A stretch of DNA of 64,000 bases from Mucilaginibacter sp. (GTDB lineage Bacteria; Bacteroidota; Bacteroidia; Sphingobacteriales; Sphingobacteriaceae). The stretch lies in assembly GCA_028288305.1 (NCBI GenBank), contig JAQBOA010000089.1, positions 1-64,000 of the forward strand. The letters run 5' to 3'. A program made the position numbers and the translations under genes. Below the pieces are notes generated by a model. That model worked only from the letters and a program-made list of their open reading frames with translations. It was not told the origin of the DNA and did not search any database. Of this stretch, positions 1 to 7,827 are shown one piece after another; position 1 is the stretch's first letter; every line of letters begins with the position of its first letter.

Positions 1-469
1 GAGTGGCCATCTTTAAATTCGGCTCAAACTTCATGTTCTTGTTCCTGAACAAATCCGAACCGAATATTTTTGGCTTTAACGATGTGCTTACACTATTCTG
101 TTGATTGCTCGTGTCTTTATAATTTAATTTGCGGCTGCTGCTTTGATAACTCGTATCACTCCCACTGCCAGGGCTCCCTAAAATACCGTCTTTTGCACGC
201 ACATCTGCTATGCGCTTCTGCAGCAGCTGTGCCTGGTCGTCTGACATCCCACGAGCCTGGGCCTGCTGGATTACCTGCGCGTCACTCAATCCCGACGACT
301 GCGCCTGTAGCAATAACTGCCGGATCTGCGCATCCGTTAAATCGTTTACGTTTACATTCGATACATTTTGCGGAATCCCTTGTGGTAGGGTTTGTGCAGC
401 GGAAGGGATCGTAATTATAAAAAAAATTATAACTGTTAAAATGTAAAATATAGCTTTAAGATATTTCAT
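1..469 (-). CDS. SLBB/Wza-type polysaccharide export protein, N-terminal part (runs off the window)
   Basis: The minus strand is open from an ATG at 467-469 to base 1, giving about 156 residues with no stop. It starts with a signal peptide (MKYLKAIFYILTV, cleavage near PSAAQ). A stretch with short helical repeats follows (LTDAQIRQLLLQAQ, LSDAQVIQQAQARG, MSDDQAQLLQKRI), then a Ser/Gln-rich linker, then IFGSDLFRNKNMKFEPN. That segment is typical of the region just before the Poly_export and SLBB domains in Bacteroidota capsule/exopolysaccharide export proteins. Those domains would lie outside the window, so the family call rests on the N-terminal pattern. The expected role is an outer-membrane or periplasmic part of polysaccharide secretion. 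Plus-strand ORFs here are shadows of this gene. Confidence 0.75.
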   Translation of the reverse strand, partial: MKYLKAIFYILTVIIFFIITIPSAAQTLPQGIPQNVSNVNVNDLTDAQIRQLLLQAQSSGLSDAQVIQQAQARGMSDDQAQLLQKRIADVRAKDGILGSPGSGSDTSYQSSSRKLNYKDTSNQQNSVSTSLKPKIFGSDLFRNKNMKFEPNLKMAT

Positions 470-585
470 ATAGTTTTGAATCACAGAAAGGTATTTACAA
501 ACTATTCTGCAATTGTTTTATAAATAATTGATTATTAAATAAATTGGCTTTAACAGGTCAGGTTGTTAAAGGATACAGATGATAA

Positions 586-1062
586 TTATTGTTTTTTTTC
601 GCCATCTGGGCCGCCAGCACCGGGAGGGGGGCCGCCAGGGCCTCTTTTTTCACCTTCAGGGACTGTAACTTCCGGATGAGAAGTGCCACGGTGGCAAGTA
701 TAACAGTTAATGCCAGATCTCATCACCATTCCCAACGAATCCTTTTTTGCTTCGAAATACTTTTGATTAATCTTATTCATCATTTTAAACATATGGCGTG
801 CTGCTTCCTTTTCAGGCTTGGCATCACTCGCAAAATCCATCTTCTTTGCCGCTTCATCACGTACATGACAAAAACTACAATGTACACCCAGTGAACGTGA
901 CCATTCACCCATTAAATTTCCCAATTGTGCGTGGGTTACATTTTTAGGCAGAACTTTCAGATTCTTATATTCGGGGTTTTTGGACGTCATTGAGGTTAAC
1001 GCTACTAGTGATACAACGGCAAATAAACCAAGTGTTATTATTATTTTTCTATTGATTAGCAT
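586..1062 (-). CDS. Secreted dihaem c-type cytochrome (reaction-centre cytochrome c subunit-like family)
   Basis: This 158-residue protein has an N-terminal signal/anchor helix (about residues 5-24). It has two covalent haem-attachment motifs, CSFCH at 62-66 and CYTCH followed by RG at 120-124. The spacing and surrounding words (NLKVLPKNVTHAQL, MGEWSRSLGVHC) match the small Bacteroidota cytochromes assigned to the photosynthetic reaction-centre cytochrome c subunit family. In these non-phototrophs the role is an unassigned periplasmic electron carrier. The C-terminus is a Gly/Pro-rich tail (GPGGPPPGAGG). It appears to be a single gene; the neighbour upstream on the same strand is a topoisomerase and no oxidase genes are nearby. 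The haem motifs are certain and the partner is unknown. Confidence 0.85.
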   Translation of the reverse strand: MLINRKIIITLGLFAVVSLVALTSMTSKNPEYKNLKVLPKNVTHAQLGNLMGEWSRSLGVHCSFCHVRDEAAKKMDFASDAKPEKEAARHMFKMMNKINQKYFEAKKDSLGMVMRSGINCYTCHRGTSHPEVTVPEGEKRGPGGPPPGAGGPDGEKKQ

Positions 1063-1311
1063 ATGTCACGTTTAAGTCACCAAAGTAAAGCATTACTTTG
1101 CATGTTTCAATAACTTTTTAACAAATGCGATGGGATTTTTAAAAAAAATAAACAATAACCAATTTGCAAAACGGGAAATAGTCTATTTAATTGCTTGACC
1201 AAAAACAAATTATTAAAAAAATTAAAGTATCACTTAACAGGAATTTAATAAACTAATGAAGCAACCAATATCTGCTTACTAACTTGTATAACTCCATCAA
1301 CCATTAACTAC

Positions 1312-2397
1312 TCAACTTGCCTCGGCCAGTTTTTCGTTTTCCAACAGGTTTAACAGGGCTTTTTCAGCCGTATTTAATTCGACAATATTAACATCCTTTT
1401 CTTCATCCAACTGTTCAATATATTTAAATATAGTCCCTTCTTCATAACTTTTTATTACGGTTGGATGTATATAATATTTTTTACAAACCGTACGGGTATT
1501 GCCCAGGTTTAAGGCAACCTCATCCAAAACGCTTACAATTTTTTTGCGGCACTCGGTTATTGAATTAAATTCGCCTGCTGCTTTAATAGCATAAAGCGCA
1601 CTTACACTGCCTGTCCAGGTACGGAAATCCTTGGCAGTAAAATCCTCACCGGTAGTTTCTTTTAAATAATTATTTACATCTCCCGATCCTATAGTGCATC
1701 GATTTCCCTCGTCATTATAATACTGAAAAAGTTCCTTACCTGGAATTTCCCTGCACCGTTTCACAAGCCTGGCCAGTTTTCTGCTATGTAATGCCACTTT
1801 ATGGTAAACACCCTTTTTTCCTTTAAATTCAAAATTTATGTCTGAACCTTCAACCTTTACATGCTTATTCAATAAAGTGGTTAGTCCAAAAGAGCCGTAT
1901 AATTTTTTGTACGACTCGTTTCCTACCCTAATACTTGTAAGTTCCATTAATCTTACAACCAAGGCAACAACCTTATCATGATCTAAGTTTTTTCGGGCCA
2001 AATCTTTGTCAACCTGTTTGCGGATAGCAGGTAATTTGGCGGCAAATGTTTGTAATCGATGATATTTGGATTGGTTACGGATCTTATTCCAATCAGCGTG
2101 GTAACGATACTGCTTTCTACCGGCAGCATCAGTACCTGTAAACTGTAAATGCCCATTTTCGTAAGGTGAAATCCACACATTTGTATAAGCAGGCGGAATA
2201 ATCAATTTATTGAACCGGCTTATTAATGCTTTGTCTTTTACCAGGTTGCAATCAACATCATAATAGCTCCAGCCTTTTCCATATTTTTTGCGCGTATAGC
2301 CAGGGGAAGAATCTGATACATAACGCAAACCAACGGCTTTAGCAGTAATTTTTGGATCACGGCCTATTTTTTCGAGCTTTTTGAGCAGTCTATTCAT
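1312..2397 (-). CDS. DNA topoisomerase IB (poxvirus/bacterial type)
   Basis: The 361-residue protein has the type IB topoisomerase layout: an N-terminal DNA-binding domain (IIPPAYTNVWISP at about 66-78, GRKQYRYH at 93-100) and a C-terminal catalytic domain. Visible catalytic elements are Arg157 in SIRVGNESY, the Lys-rich KGKKG turn at 192-196, Arg259 in FRTW, and the nucleophile Tyr309 in KKYYIHP. It relaxes supercoils by a 3'-phosphotyrosyl intermediate. It is full length, monocistronic, and flanked by unrelated genes. Such enzymes are common accessory topoisomerases in soil Bacteroidota. The start is the first ATG of the frame and gives the expected N-terminus. Confidence 0.95.
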   Translation of the reverse strand: MNRLLKKLEKIGRDPKITAKAVGLRYVSDSSPGYTRKKYGKGWSYYDVDCNLVKDKALISRFNKLIIPPAYTNVWISPYENGHLQFTGTDAAGRKQYRYHADWNKIRNQSKYHRLQTFAAKLPAIRKQVDKDLARKNLDHDKVVALVVRLMELTSIRVGNESYKKLYGSFGLTTLLNKHVKVEGSDINFEFKGKKGVYHKVALHSRKLARLVKRCREIPGKELFQYYNDEGNRCTIGSGDVNNYLKETTGEDFTAKDFRTWTGSVSALYAIKAAGEFNSITECRKKIVSVLDEVALNLGNTRTVCKKYYIHPTVIKSYEEGTIFKYIEQLDEEKDVNIVELNTAEKALLNLLENEKLAEAS

Positions 2398-2488
2398 TTG
2401 AGATATAACAATAATGAAGATGTTAAGTTTTTTAGCCTGATCATTATAAGGTTATTCTTATTTTTATAAAAATGTAATATAAAGCTGT

Positions 2489-2929
2489 ATGAAGCTTATT
2501 CCAATAAATGAGTACATTCACGAAAACAAAGAATTTACTGACAATCCTGAATGTTTGGATAGTATTTATATAACGGTCGATTATTTTAAAAAGATTGGAT
2601 ATACCCCTCCCTGGATAGGATATTATGTTCAATTAAATGATAATTTAGTTGGAAGTGCGGCTTTTAAAGGTAAGCCCGTTGATGGAAAAATAGAAATTGC
2701 CTATGGTGTTTTCCCTCAATATCAACATAAAGGATTAGGAACACGTATAGCTGCTGAACTGGTGAAATTATCGCTTAAAACTGACCCAACTGTAAAAATC
2801 ACTGCAAGGACATTTACAGAAGAAAATTATTCAACACGGATACTACTTAAAAATAATTTTAAGTTTTTGGGGGCCGTAATTGACGAAGGAGACGGAGAAG
2901 TATGGGAATGGGAATACCAACCAATCTAA
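2489..2929 (+). CDS. GNAT-family N-acetyltransferase
   Basis: The 146-residue single-domain protein carries the acetyl-CoA binding motif A of the GNAT fold, QYQHKGLGTRIAAEL beginning at residue 77. It is preceded by strand IEIAYGVFP and followed by the TFTEENYSTRILLKNNFKF segment that normally contacts CoA and closes the fold. The overall pattern resembles RimJ/RimL-type acetyltransferases. The acceptor (protein N-terminus or small molecule) cannot be told from sequence. It lies alone between divergent topoisomerase IB and a co-directional aldo/keto reductase 124 bp downstream. Confidence 0.85.
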   Translation: MKLIPINEYIHENKEFTDNPECLDSIYITVDYFKKIGYTPPWIGYYVQLNDNLVGSAAFKGKPVDGKIEIAYGVFPQYQHKGLGTRIAAELVKLSLKTDPTVKITARTFTEENYSTRILLKNNFKFLGAVIDEGDGEVWEWEYQPI

Positions 2930-3053
2930 ACCTTTCCTCCAAAGACTTTAACGAATTTGATTTAATAAATCAAGCCGCACCATTTTGACCATTCCCTGAC
3001 CATTATTAGATGATAAAACTTGAATTTTACACTTAATAAAAATCATCAAACTT

Positions 3054-4076
3054 ATGAAATACAATTTTTTAGGAAACACCGGCGTGGTGGTATCCGAATT
3101 ATGTTTTGGCACCATGACCTTTGGTGGAAAGGGCATATGGGAAGCTATAGGAAAAATACAACAACAGGAAGTAAACGACCTAATGAGAGTCGTAGTAGAC
3201 TCGGGTATTAACTTTATTGATACGGCCAATGTTTACTCTTATGGTGAATCGGAAAAATTATTAGGCCAATCTATAAAAGATCTTGGGCTTAACCGCAAGG
3301 AACTGGTAATAGCTACTAAAGTACGTGGCAGGATGAGCGAAGGAGTGAATAATGTCGGTCTTTCACGTTTTCATATTTTTCAGTCGGTCGATGAAAGCCT
3401 GCAGCGTTTACAATTAGATCATATTGATGTTTTATATGTGCACGGTGTTGATCCGAAAACCCCGGTAGAGGAAATAGTACGCTCCCTTAACGATATTGTT
3501 TTAACCGGCAAGGTGCGTTATATAGCCGTTTGCAATTGGCCTGCCTGGATGGTAATGAAAGCTATAGGAATAGCCGAAAAACACGGATGGAACAAATTTG
3601 TGGGTATGCAATATTTTTATGCATTGGCCGGACGGGATATTGAAAGAGAAATTGTTCCGCTTGCGCTTGATCAAAACCTTGCAATTATGCCATGGAGCCC
3701 ATTGGCAGGTGGTTTTCTTTCCGGAAAATATACACGTAATAATGAAAAAGCCGGTGATTCACGCCGGGATACATTTGATTTCCCTCCTATCAATAAAGAT
3801 AAAGCTTATGATATTATTGATGTGATGGCTGAGGTTGCCAAACTGCATAATGCATCAGTAGCGGAAATCGCATTGGCCTGGGTACGTCTGCAAAAAGGGG
3901 TAACAAGTACCATTATAGGTGCTAAAAATGTAGATCAGCTTAATGCAAATATTAAATCAACTGAAATTCAATTATCTGCAGATGATTTGAAAAAGATAGA
4001 CGAGGTAAGCGCATTATCAAGAGAATACCCGGGCTGGATGGTTGAAAGGCAATCAGCAGACAGGGAGTTGAAGTAG
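3054..4076 (+). CDS. Aldo/keto reductase
   Basis: The 340-residue TIM-barrel NAD(P)H-dependent oxidoreductase has the full catalytic tetrad: Asp56 and Tyr61 (FIDTANVYSYGESE), Lys89 (VIATKV) and His130 (DVLYVHGVD). The nucleotide-binding end is also present (SPLAGGFLSGKY, and STIIGAKNVDQL near residue 285). It begins MKYNFLGNTGVVVSELCFGT, the usual family N-terminus, which fixes the start. The closest pattern is the YajO/Tas-like group that acts on aldehydes or sugars. The substrate is unknown. A palindromic word repeat follows immediately and probably ends the transcript. Confidence 0.92.
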   Translation: MKYNFLGNTGVVVSELCFGTMTFGGKGIWEAIGKIQQQEVNDLMRVVVDSGINFIDTANVYSYGESEKLLGQSIKDLGLNRKELVIATKVRGRMSEGVNNVGLSRFHIFQSVDESLQRLQLDHIDVLYVHGVDPKTPVEEIVRSLNDIVLTGKVRYIAVCNWPAWMVMKAIGIAEKHGWNKFVGMQYFYALAGRDIEREIVPLALDQNLAIMPWSPLAGGFLSGKYTRNNEKAGDSRRDTFDFPPINKDKAYDIIDVMAEVAKLHNASVAEIALAWVRLQKGVTSTIIGAKNVDQLNANIKSTEIQLSADDLKKIDEVSALSREYPGWMVERQSADRELK

Positions 4077-4084
4077 GTTTTTTG

Positions 4085-4189
4085 AGTCCGAAGTCGGAAA
4101 AGTCCGAAAGTCCGAAAGTAAAAGAGTGGATTTAAATAAATCAGCTCGATTAAGCTTTTGGACTTTTCTGACTTCCGGACTTTCTGACT
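4085..4189. repeat. Word-type inverted repeat, AGTCCGAAAGTCC family, between convergent genes
   Basis: The left arm (about 4085-4118) repeats the word GTCCGAAAG with variants. The right arm (4155-4189) is its imperfect reverse complement (CTTTTGGACTTTTCTGAC, then TTCCGGACTTTCTGACT). The loop is about 36 nt. It sits between the convergent aldo/keto reductase and threonine aldolase genes and could fold as a two-way terminator. The threonine aldolase stop codon (4188-4190) is at the end of the right arm. Single arms of the same family occur at 47737-47779 and, degraded, at the 3' end of nuoB. Confidence 0.8.
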
Positions 4190-5201
4190 AAAGTGCTTTC
4201 AGCACTTTCACAACATACTCTACCTGCTCAGGATGTATATCTAAATGCAAAACAAAGCGGATGCGGTTCTGAGCAGTTGACAGCGCTTTTATGCCATGCC
4301 CTGCAAGTTTTTGTAGTACTTCAGTTGCAGGTTTCACTGTATCAAAAACAATTATATTAGTTTCAACAGGAAGTACACTTGCTACCCATGAGCATTTGGC
4401 CAACTCACTGGCGAGGATTTGTGCATGAGCGTGATCAATATTTAAGCGTTCCACATGATGATCGAGCGCATAGATGCCAGCTGCAGCTAAAAATCCTGCC
4501 TGGCGCATTCCTCCGCCAAAAACCTTACGTACACGGCGTGCGTACTTTATAGTTTCCTTATCCGCCAAGAAAACTGATCCGACAGGAGCTCCCAAACCTT
4601 TTGAAAGGCAAACAGAGATACCATCAAAATATTTTCCGTAATCCGCCGCCTTGTCACCTGTTTCTATTAAAGCGTTGAATATGCGGGCACCATCTAAATG
4701 AAGTTTTAATCCTTTGACTTTACATAACGTGGCAATTGGTTTAATTTGCTCAAGTGTATAGCAACTTCCTCCTCCCCTGTTAACAGTATTTTCCAATACT
4801 ACTAAACTCGTATGCGGATAATGAATATTTTCGGCATTAATTTCGGGTTCAATCATTTCGGCGCTTAATATTCCTCTCTCGCCATTCAGTAAACGGGTGG
4901 AAACTCCGGAGTTAAAGGCAATGCCACCACCCTCGTAACGATAAACGTGAGCTGTTTGATCCGCAATTAACTCATCCATTGGCTGGGTAAAACATTTAAT
5001 TGCAATCTGGTTGGTCATGGTACCTGACGGACAAAATATCCCTGCTTCCATGCCAAATATTCTGGCAGCTTTTTCTTCCAGTTCATTAATAGTTTCATCC
5101 TCACCAAAAACATCATCGCCAACTTTGGCATTCGTCATTGCCTCCATCATTCCTGGAGTTGGTTTGGTAACAGTGTCGCTTCTTAGATCAACAATCATCA
5201 T
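4188..5201 (-). CDS. ltaE: Low-specificity L-threonine aldolase (beta-eliminating lyase family)
   Basis: The 337-residue PLP fold-type I enzyme splits L-threonine/allo-threonine into glycine and acetaldehyde. It begins MMIVDLRSDTVTKPTPGMM, the family signature. It has the PLP-phosphate loop PSGTMTNQ (about 58-65), the PLP-contacting Asp in LHLDGAR (168-173) and the Schiff-base lysine Lys201 in CLSKGLGAPVGS. The length is normal. The ATG at 5201 and the next ATG at 5198 are both possible starts. The gene is divergent to the secreted Gly-rich protein, with only 16 bp between start codons, so regulatory sites must overlap. The stop codon lies in a palindromic repeat. Confidence 0.93.
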   Translation of the reverse strand: MMIVDLRSDTVTKPTPGMMEAMTNAKVGDDVFGEDETINELEEKAARIFGMEAGIFCPSGTMTNQIAIKCFTQPMDELIADQTAHVYRYEGGGIAFNSGVSTRLLNGERGILSAEMIEPEINAENIHYPHTSLVVLENTVNRGGGSCYTLEQIKPIATLCKVKGLKLHLDGARIFNALIETGDKAADYGKYFDGISVCLSKGLGAPVGSVFLADKETIKYARRVRKVFGGGMRQAGFLAAAGIYALDHHVERLNIDHAHAQILASELAKCSWVASVLPVETNIIVFDTVKPATEVLQKLAGHGIKALSTAQNRIRFVLHLDIHPEQVEYVVKVLKAL

Positions 5202-5217
5202 ATTAAATAAGGTAAAA

Positions 5218-5940
5218 ATGCGTTATTTGTATTTTATAATTATGCGCCCAATTTTAATCATTTTATTTTTTATGCTGATTATAGTATCAGTAAAATCACA
5301 AGCCCAAAAATGGCAGCCCGGTCATTTTACAGATGTTAAAGGCAACAAAGAAGCCGGACTGATCCGCATAAACCCTTCAGGTAAAGCACCGATAAAGGGC
5401 GAAGGCTTTATAGAATTCAGAGAAGATGCTAAAGCTAATCCCTTTAAATTAAGTGCAAGTGATTTGAGGTCCTTTGTTATTGGCAAGGATAGCTTCATAG
5501 TTGCCCATGCACCAAATAATGAATACTGGTCGAACAAAGAATTTGATTTTGTCAAAGTTGCGGTTGATGAAGACCTTAAGTTATATGTTGCCAAAGAAGG
5601 CGGCAGTGGTGGTCGTGGAATTGGATTTGAACCTGACATCGGCGCAGGTATTGGTACAGGAGGTTATGGGGGTGGTTTAGGTGGTGGAATCTCCATTCCT
5701 ATTGGAGGTGGTGGCAGCAAAGAAAAAACTATCTGGTATTTTGGCTCCAACCCCGCCGAAATGCAGCGGCTAACCAACCAAAACTTTGAAGACATTATGA
5801 CCGATATGATGGGTGACTACCCGGATGTGGTTGATAAAATACATGCCAAAGTTTACGTATTAGCCAATATTGATAAATTGGTAGCTTATTTTAAACAGGT
5901 GAAAGAAGGTGAAAGGACAAAGGTAAAAGGTGAAAGGTAA
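5218..5940 (+). CDS. Secreted glycine-rich hypothetical protein
   Basis: I do not recognise a named family. With the start at the ATG of MRYLYFIIMRP (5218) the protein is 240 residues with a signal peptide ending near VKSQAQ. The frame is open further upstream, but that part is antisense to threonine aldolase. The mature protein has a first domain with FTDVKGNKEAGLIRINPSG (a pattern of Bacteroidota secreted proteins with a DUF-like beta fold). It also has a central Gly-rich segment (GIGTGGYGGGLGGGISIP) and a helical C-terminus. The last residues (KEGERTKVKGER) are encoded by the left arm of a palindromic repeat, so the native C-terminus has probably been replaced or extended. Confidence 0.7.
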   Translation: MRYLYFIIMRPILIILFFMLIIVSVKSQAQKWQPGHFTDVKGNKEAGLIRINPSGKAPIKGEGFIEFREDAKANPFKLSASDLRSFVIGKDSFIVAHAPNNEYWSNKEFDFVKVAVDEDLKLYVAKEGGSGGRGIGFEPDIGAGIGTGGYGGGLGGGISIPIGGGGSKEKTIWYFGSNPAEMQRLTNQNFEDIMTDMMGDYPDVVDKIHAKVYVLANIDKLVAYFKQVKEGERTKVKGER

Positions 5941-5977
5941 ATGCCTTTTGCCTTTCACCTTTTACCTTTCACCTCCT
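5901..5977. repeat. Word-type inverted repeat, GGTGAAAGGTAAAAGG family, between convergent genes
   Basis: The left arm repeats AAGGTGAAAGG and AAGGTAAAAGG (to about 5938). The right arm (5943-5977) reads GCCTTTCACCTTTTACC and continues as its reverse complement, with a very short loop (TAAATGCC). The left arm codes the end of the Gly-rich protein and the right arm stops just before the stop codon of the flavoprotein gene. It is probably a bidirectional terminator. A closely matching word occurs inside alaS at 46530-46552. Confidence 0.8.
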
Positions 5978-5978
5978 C

Positions 5979-7193
5979 CTAAAGATTCTGCGCAATTACA
6001 AACCCGCTTGCCCAGGCCCATTGAAAATTATAACCACCTAGCCAGCCGGTAACGTCAACACATTCACCACCAAAGTATAATCCGGGCATTTTTTTAGTTT
6101 CGAGAGTTTTTGAGGATAGTTCGCCCGTAGAAACACCGCCGCGCATTACTTCTGCTTTGTCATAACCCTTGTCCCCTGCTGGCTTTACCGGAAATTCATG
6201 TATAAGGCTGCTGATGTTTTCTATATCTGTTTTGCTCAATGATGCAAGGTTTTTATCAACAGGTAAGTAATCGCTTAAAGCTTCAGCAAACTTGCGGGTA
6301 TATAAACCTGCTAAATAAGCCAGCAGCATTTTTTTGCCGTTTAAAATCCTTTCCTGTTGAATCAGATCTTCAATATTTTGATGCGGTAAAAGATCGATAT
6401 AAATATACTCACCAGGCTTCCAGTAGGAAGATATTTGCAATATGGCCGGCCCGCTTAATCCCCAATGAGTAAATAATATATTTTCTTCAAAGCTGATCCT
6501 GTCATTCCATACCCGGCAAAAAATACTGCTGCCGGATAGCTGCTCATACCATGGCTGATCCTTTCCGGTTATGGTTAACGGTACTAAAGCTGGTGCGGTA
6601 TCATTAATTTTCAAACCGAATTTACGCGCCGTACGTAATCCAAAATCTGTAGCGCCCATTTTAGGGATGGGCAAGCCGCCGGACGCAATTACCACTTTAG
6701 CAGCAAATAGGTTTTCAGTCCTTCCATTTCTTTCCATAGAAACTGTAAAACCATTTTCAAACTTTTCAATGCTTTTAACATCAGCTTCGCACAAAATTTC
6801 TTGCCCTAAATCATTGCACAGATCAGTAAATAGGTTTACTACGTCTTTTGCTTTATCGCTAACCGGGAAAAGCTGGCCAAGTGTTTTTTCTTTACCATCT
6901 ATCCCGTAAGTTTCAAAAAAATTGACAGTATCTTCTACCGACCATTGCGACAGCGTTGATTTACAAAAATGTTCATTTTGCGAAATAAACTGTTGTGGCG
7001 AAGCATACAGGTTAGTATAATTGCACCGGCCTCCGCCACTGATCAATATCTTTGCTCCTACCTTGTCATTTTTTTCCAGTACCAACGTACGCTTTCCCAA
7101 GAACCCGGCCTGCACAGCGCACATAAGGCCGCATGCACCGCCGCCAATAATTATCGCGTCAAAGTCTGTTTGTTTTGTTAATTTTGCTGTCAT
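5979..7193 (-). CDS. NAD(P)/FAD-dependent oxidoreductase, BaiN/HI0933 family
   Basis: The 404-residue flavoprotein has an N-terminal dinucleotide-binding motif (DAIIIGGGACGLMCAVQAG, residues 12-30). It also has the family signatures ISGGGRCNYTN (about 52-62) and, near the C-terminus, GLYFGGECVDVTGWLGGYN with QWAWASG, which bind FAD. The middle domain (EENILFTHWGLSGPAIL) is also typical. The physiological substrate of the family is mostly unknown. It is full length. The start codon at 7191-7193 overlaps the divergent nuoA start at 7192-7194, so the two genes share two bases and each promoter must lie within the coding sequence of the other or in a leader. Confidence 0.92.
   Translation of the reverse strand: MTAKLTKQTDFDAIIIGGGACGLMCAVQAGFLGKRTLVLEKNDKVGAKILISGGGRCNYTNLYASPQQFISQNEHFCKSTLSQWSVEDTVNFFETYGIDGKEKTLGQLFPVSDKAKDVVNLFTDLCNDLGQEILCEADVKSIEKFENGFTVSMERNGRTENLFAAKVVIASGGLPIPKMGATDFGLRTARKFGLKINDTAPALVPLTITGKDQPWYEQLSGSSIFCRVWNDRISFEENILFTHWGLSGPAILQISSYWKPGEYIYIDLLPHQNIEDLIQQERILNGKKMLLAYLAGLYTRKFAEALSDYLPVDKNLASLSKTDIENISSLIHEFPVKPAGDKGYDKAEVMRGGVSTGELSSKTLETKKMPGLYFGGECVDVTGWLGGYNFQWAWASGFVIAQNL
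7179..7186 (+). promoter_or_regulatory. TAnnTTTG promoter box of nuoA, inside the divergent gene
   Basis: TAATTTTG matches the Bacteroidota -7 element TAnnTTTG exactly and ends 5 nt before the nuoA ATG. It lies in codons 3-5 of the divergent flavoprotein gene. A transcript starting the usual few bases after this box would begin at or next to the ATG. This is pattern-based only. Confidence 0.5.
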
Positions 7194-7827
7194 GGCTCAA
7201 GTTTCGCAAATATCAGAATTTGGAAAGATACTCATCTTTATCATTACCGGGATAATAATGGTATGCTTTGCCTTTTTTATCACCAGGTTAATTGCGCCAG
7301 ACAAACCCAATCCTGAAAAGCTAACCTCGTACGAATGCGGCGAAGAGCCAACCGGCAGTGCCTGGATTCCATTTAACTCGCGTTTTTATGTAATAGCACT
7401 GGTTTTTTTGTTGTTTGATGTGGAGATGGTGTTTATTTTCCCATGGGCCATCGTATTTGGCAGTCACGAAATGAATAATTTTGATCCGCGCTGGGGATGG
7501 CTGGCATTAATTGAAATGTTTGTATTTTTAGGTATATTAGTACTTGGCCTTGCTTATGTATGGGTAAAAGGTGACCTTGATTGGATAAAACCAAAACCTG
7601 TCATGCCTACTACAGATAGCTATATTCCCGCATCATTTTATGATAGGGTGAACGTGGAGCAAAGCCTGTATAAGGTAAAAGAATTTGTTGTTGAACCGGC
7701 TGGTTCACCCGGCACACCTGAAACACCTGGCACATCCAGCACACCTGGCACATCCAGCACACCTGGCACAGCCCCAATAAGAAAACCTATGTTTAAACCA
7801 ACCTTTAAAAAGCCTGAGAATGAATAG
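7192..7827 (+). CDS. nuoA: NADH-quinone oxidoreductase subunit A with low-complexity C-terminal tail
   Basis: NuoA is a three-helix membrane subunit of complex I. The ATG at 7192 gives [16 protein letters not shown]; upstream in-frame codons are antisense to the flavoprotein gene. Helices are at about 11-31, 66-90 and 103-125. Conserved features are SYECGEEP (46-53) in the loop and [12 protein letters not shown] (75-86). The core ends near residue 133. A tail of about 75 residues follows, rich in Pro/Thr/Ser and containing [15 protein letters not shown] from an 18-bp tandem repeat, then a basic end. Such a tail is not part of the NuoA fold. nuoB follows with an 8-bp overlap. nuoC-N are not here. 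Confidence 0.95.
   Translation: MAQVSQISEFGKILIFIITGIIMVCFAFFITRLIAPDKPNPEKLTSYECGEEPTGSAWIPFNSRFYVIALVFLLFDVEMVFIFPWAIVFGSHEMNNFDPRWGWLALIEMFVFLGILVLGLAYVWVKGDLDWIKPKPVMPTTDSYIPASFYDRVNVEQSLYKVKEFVVEPAGSPGTPETPGTSSTPGTSSTPGTAPIRKPMFKPTFKKPENE
7711..7770. repeat. 18-bp tandem repeat in the 3' part of nuoA
   Basis: The unit ACACCTGGCACATCCAGC occurs twice exactly (7723-7740, 7741-7758). A third partial copy (7759-7770) and degenerate copies just upstream (GGCACACCTGAA) extend it. The unit length is a multiple of three, so each copy adds six residues (TPGTSS register) to the NuoA tail without shifting the frame. Copy number could vary between strains. Confidence 0.85.

Noticed and set aside
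70-446. Two plus-strand open frames at the left end
   Set aside because: They lie antisense to a continuous minus-strand frame with signal peptide and the family words of an SLBB export protein; their own composition (Cys/His/Ser-rich) is that of shadows.
5011-5217. N-terminal extension of the glycine-rich secreted protein
   Set aside because: The extension is antisense to threonine aldolase, and the signal peptide starts at the ATG at 5218.
7021-7191. Upstream start for nuoA
   Set aside because: It would add 57 residues antisense to the flavoprotein gene; NuoA proteins begin near the first membrane helix, as from 7192.
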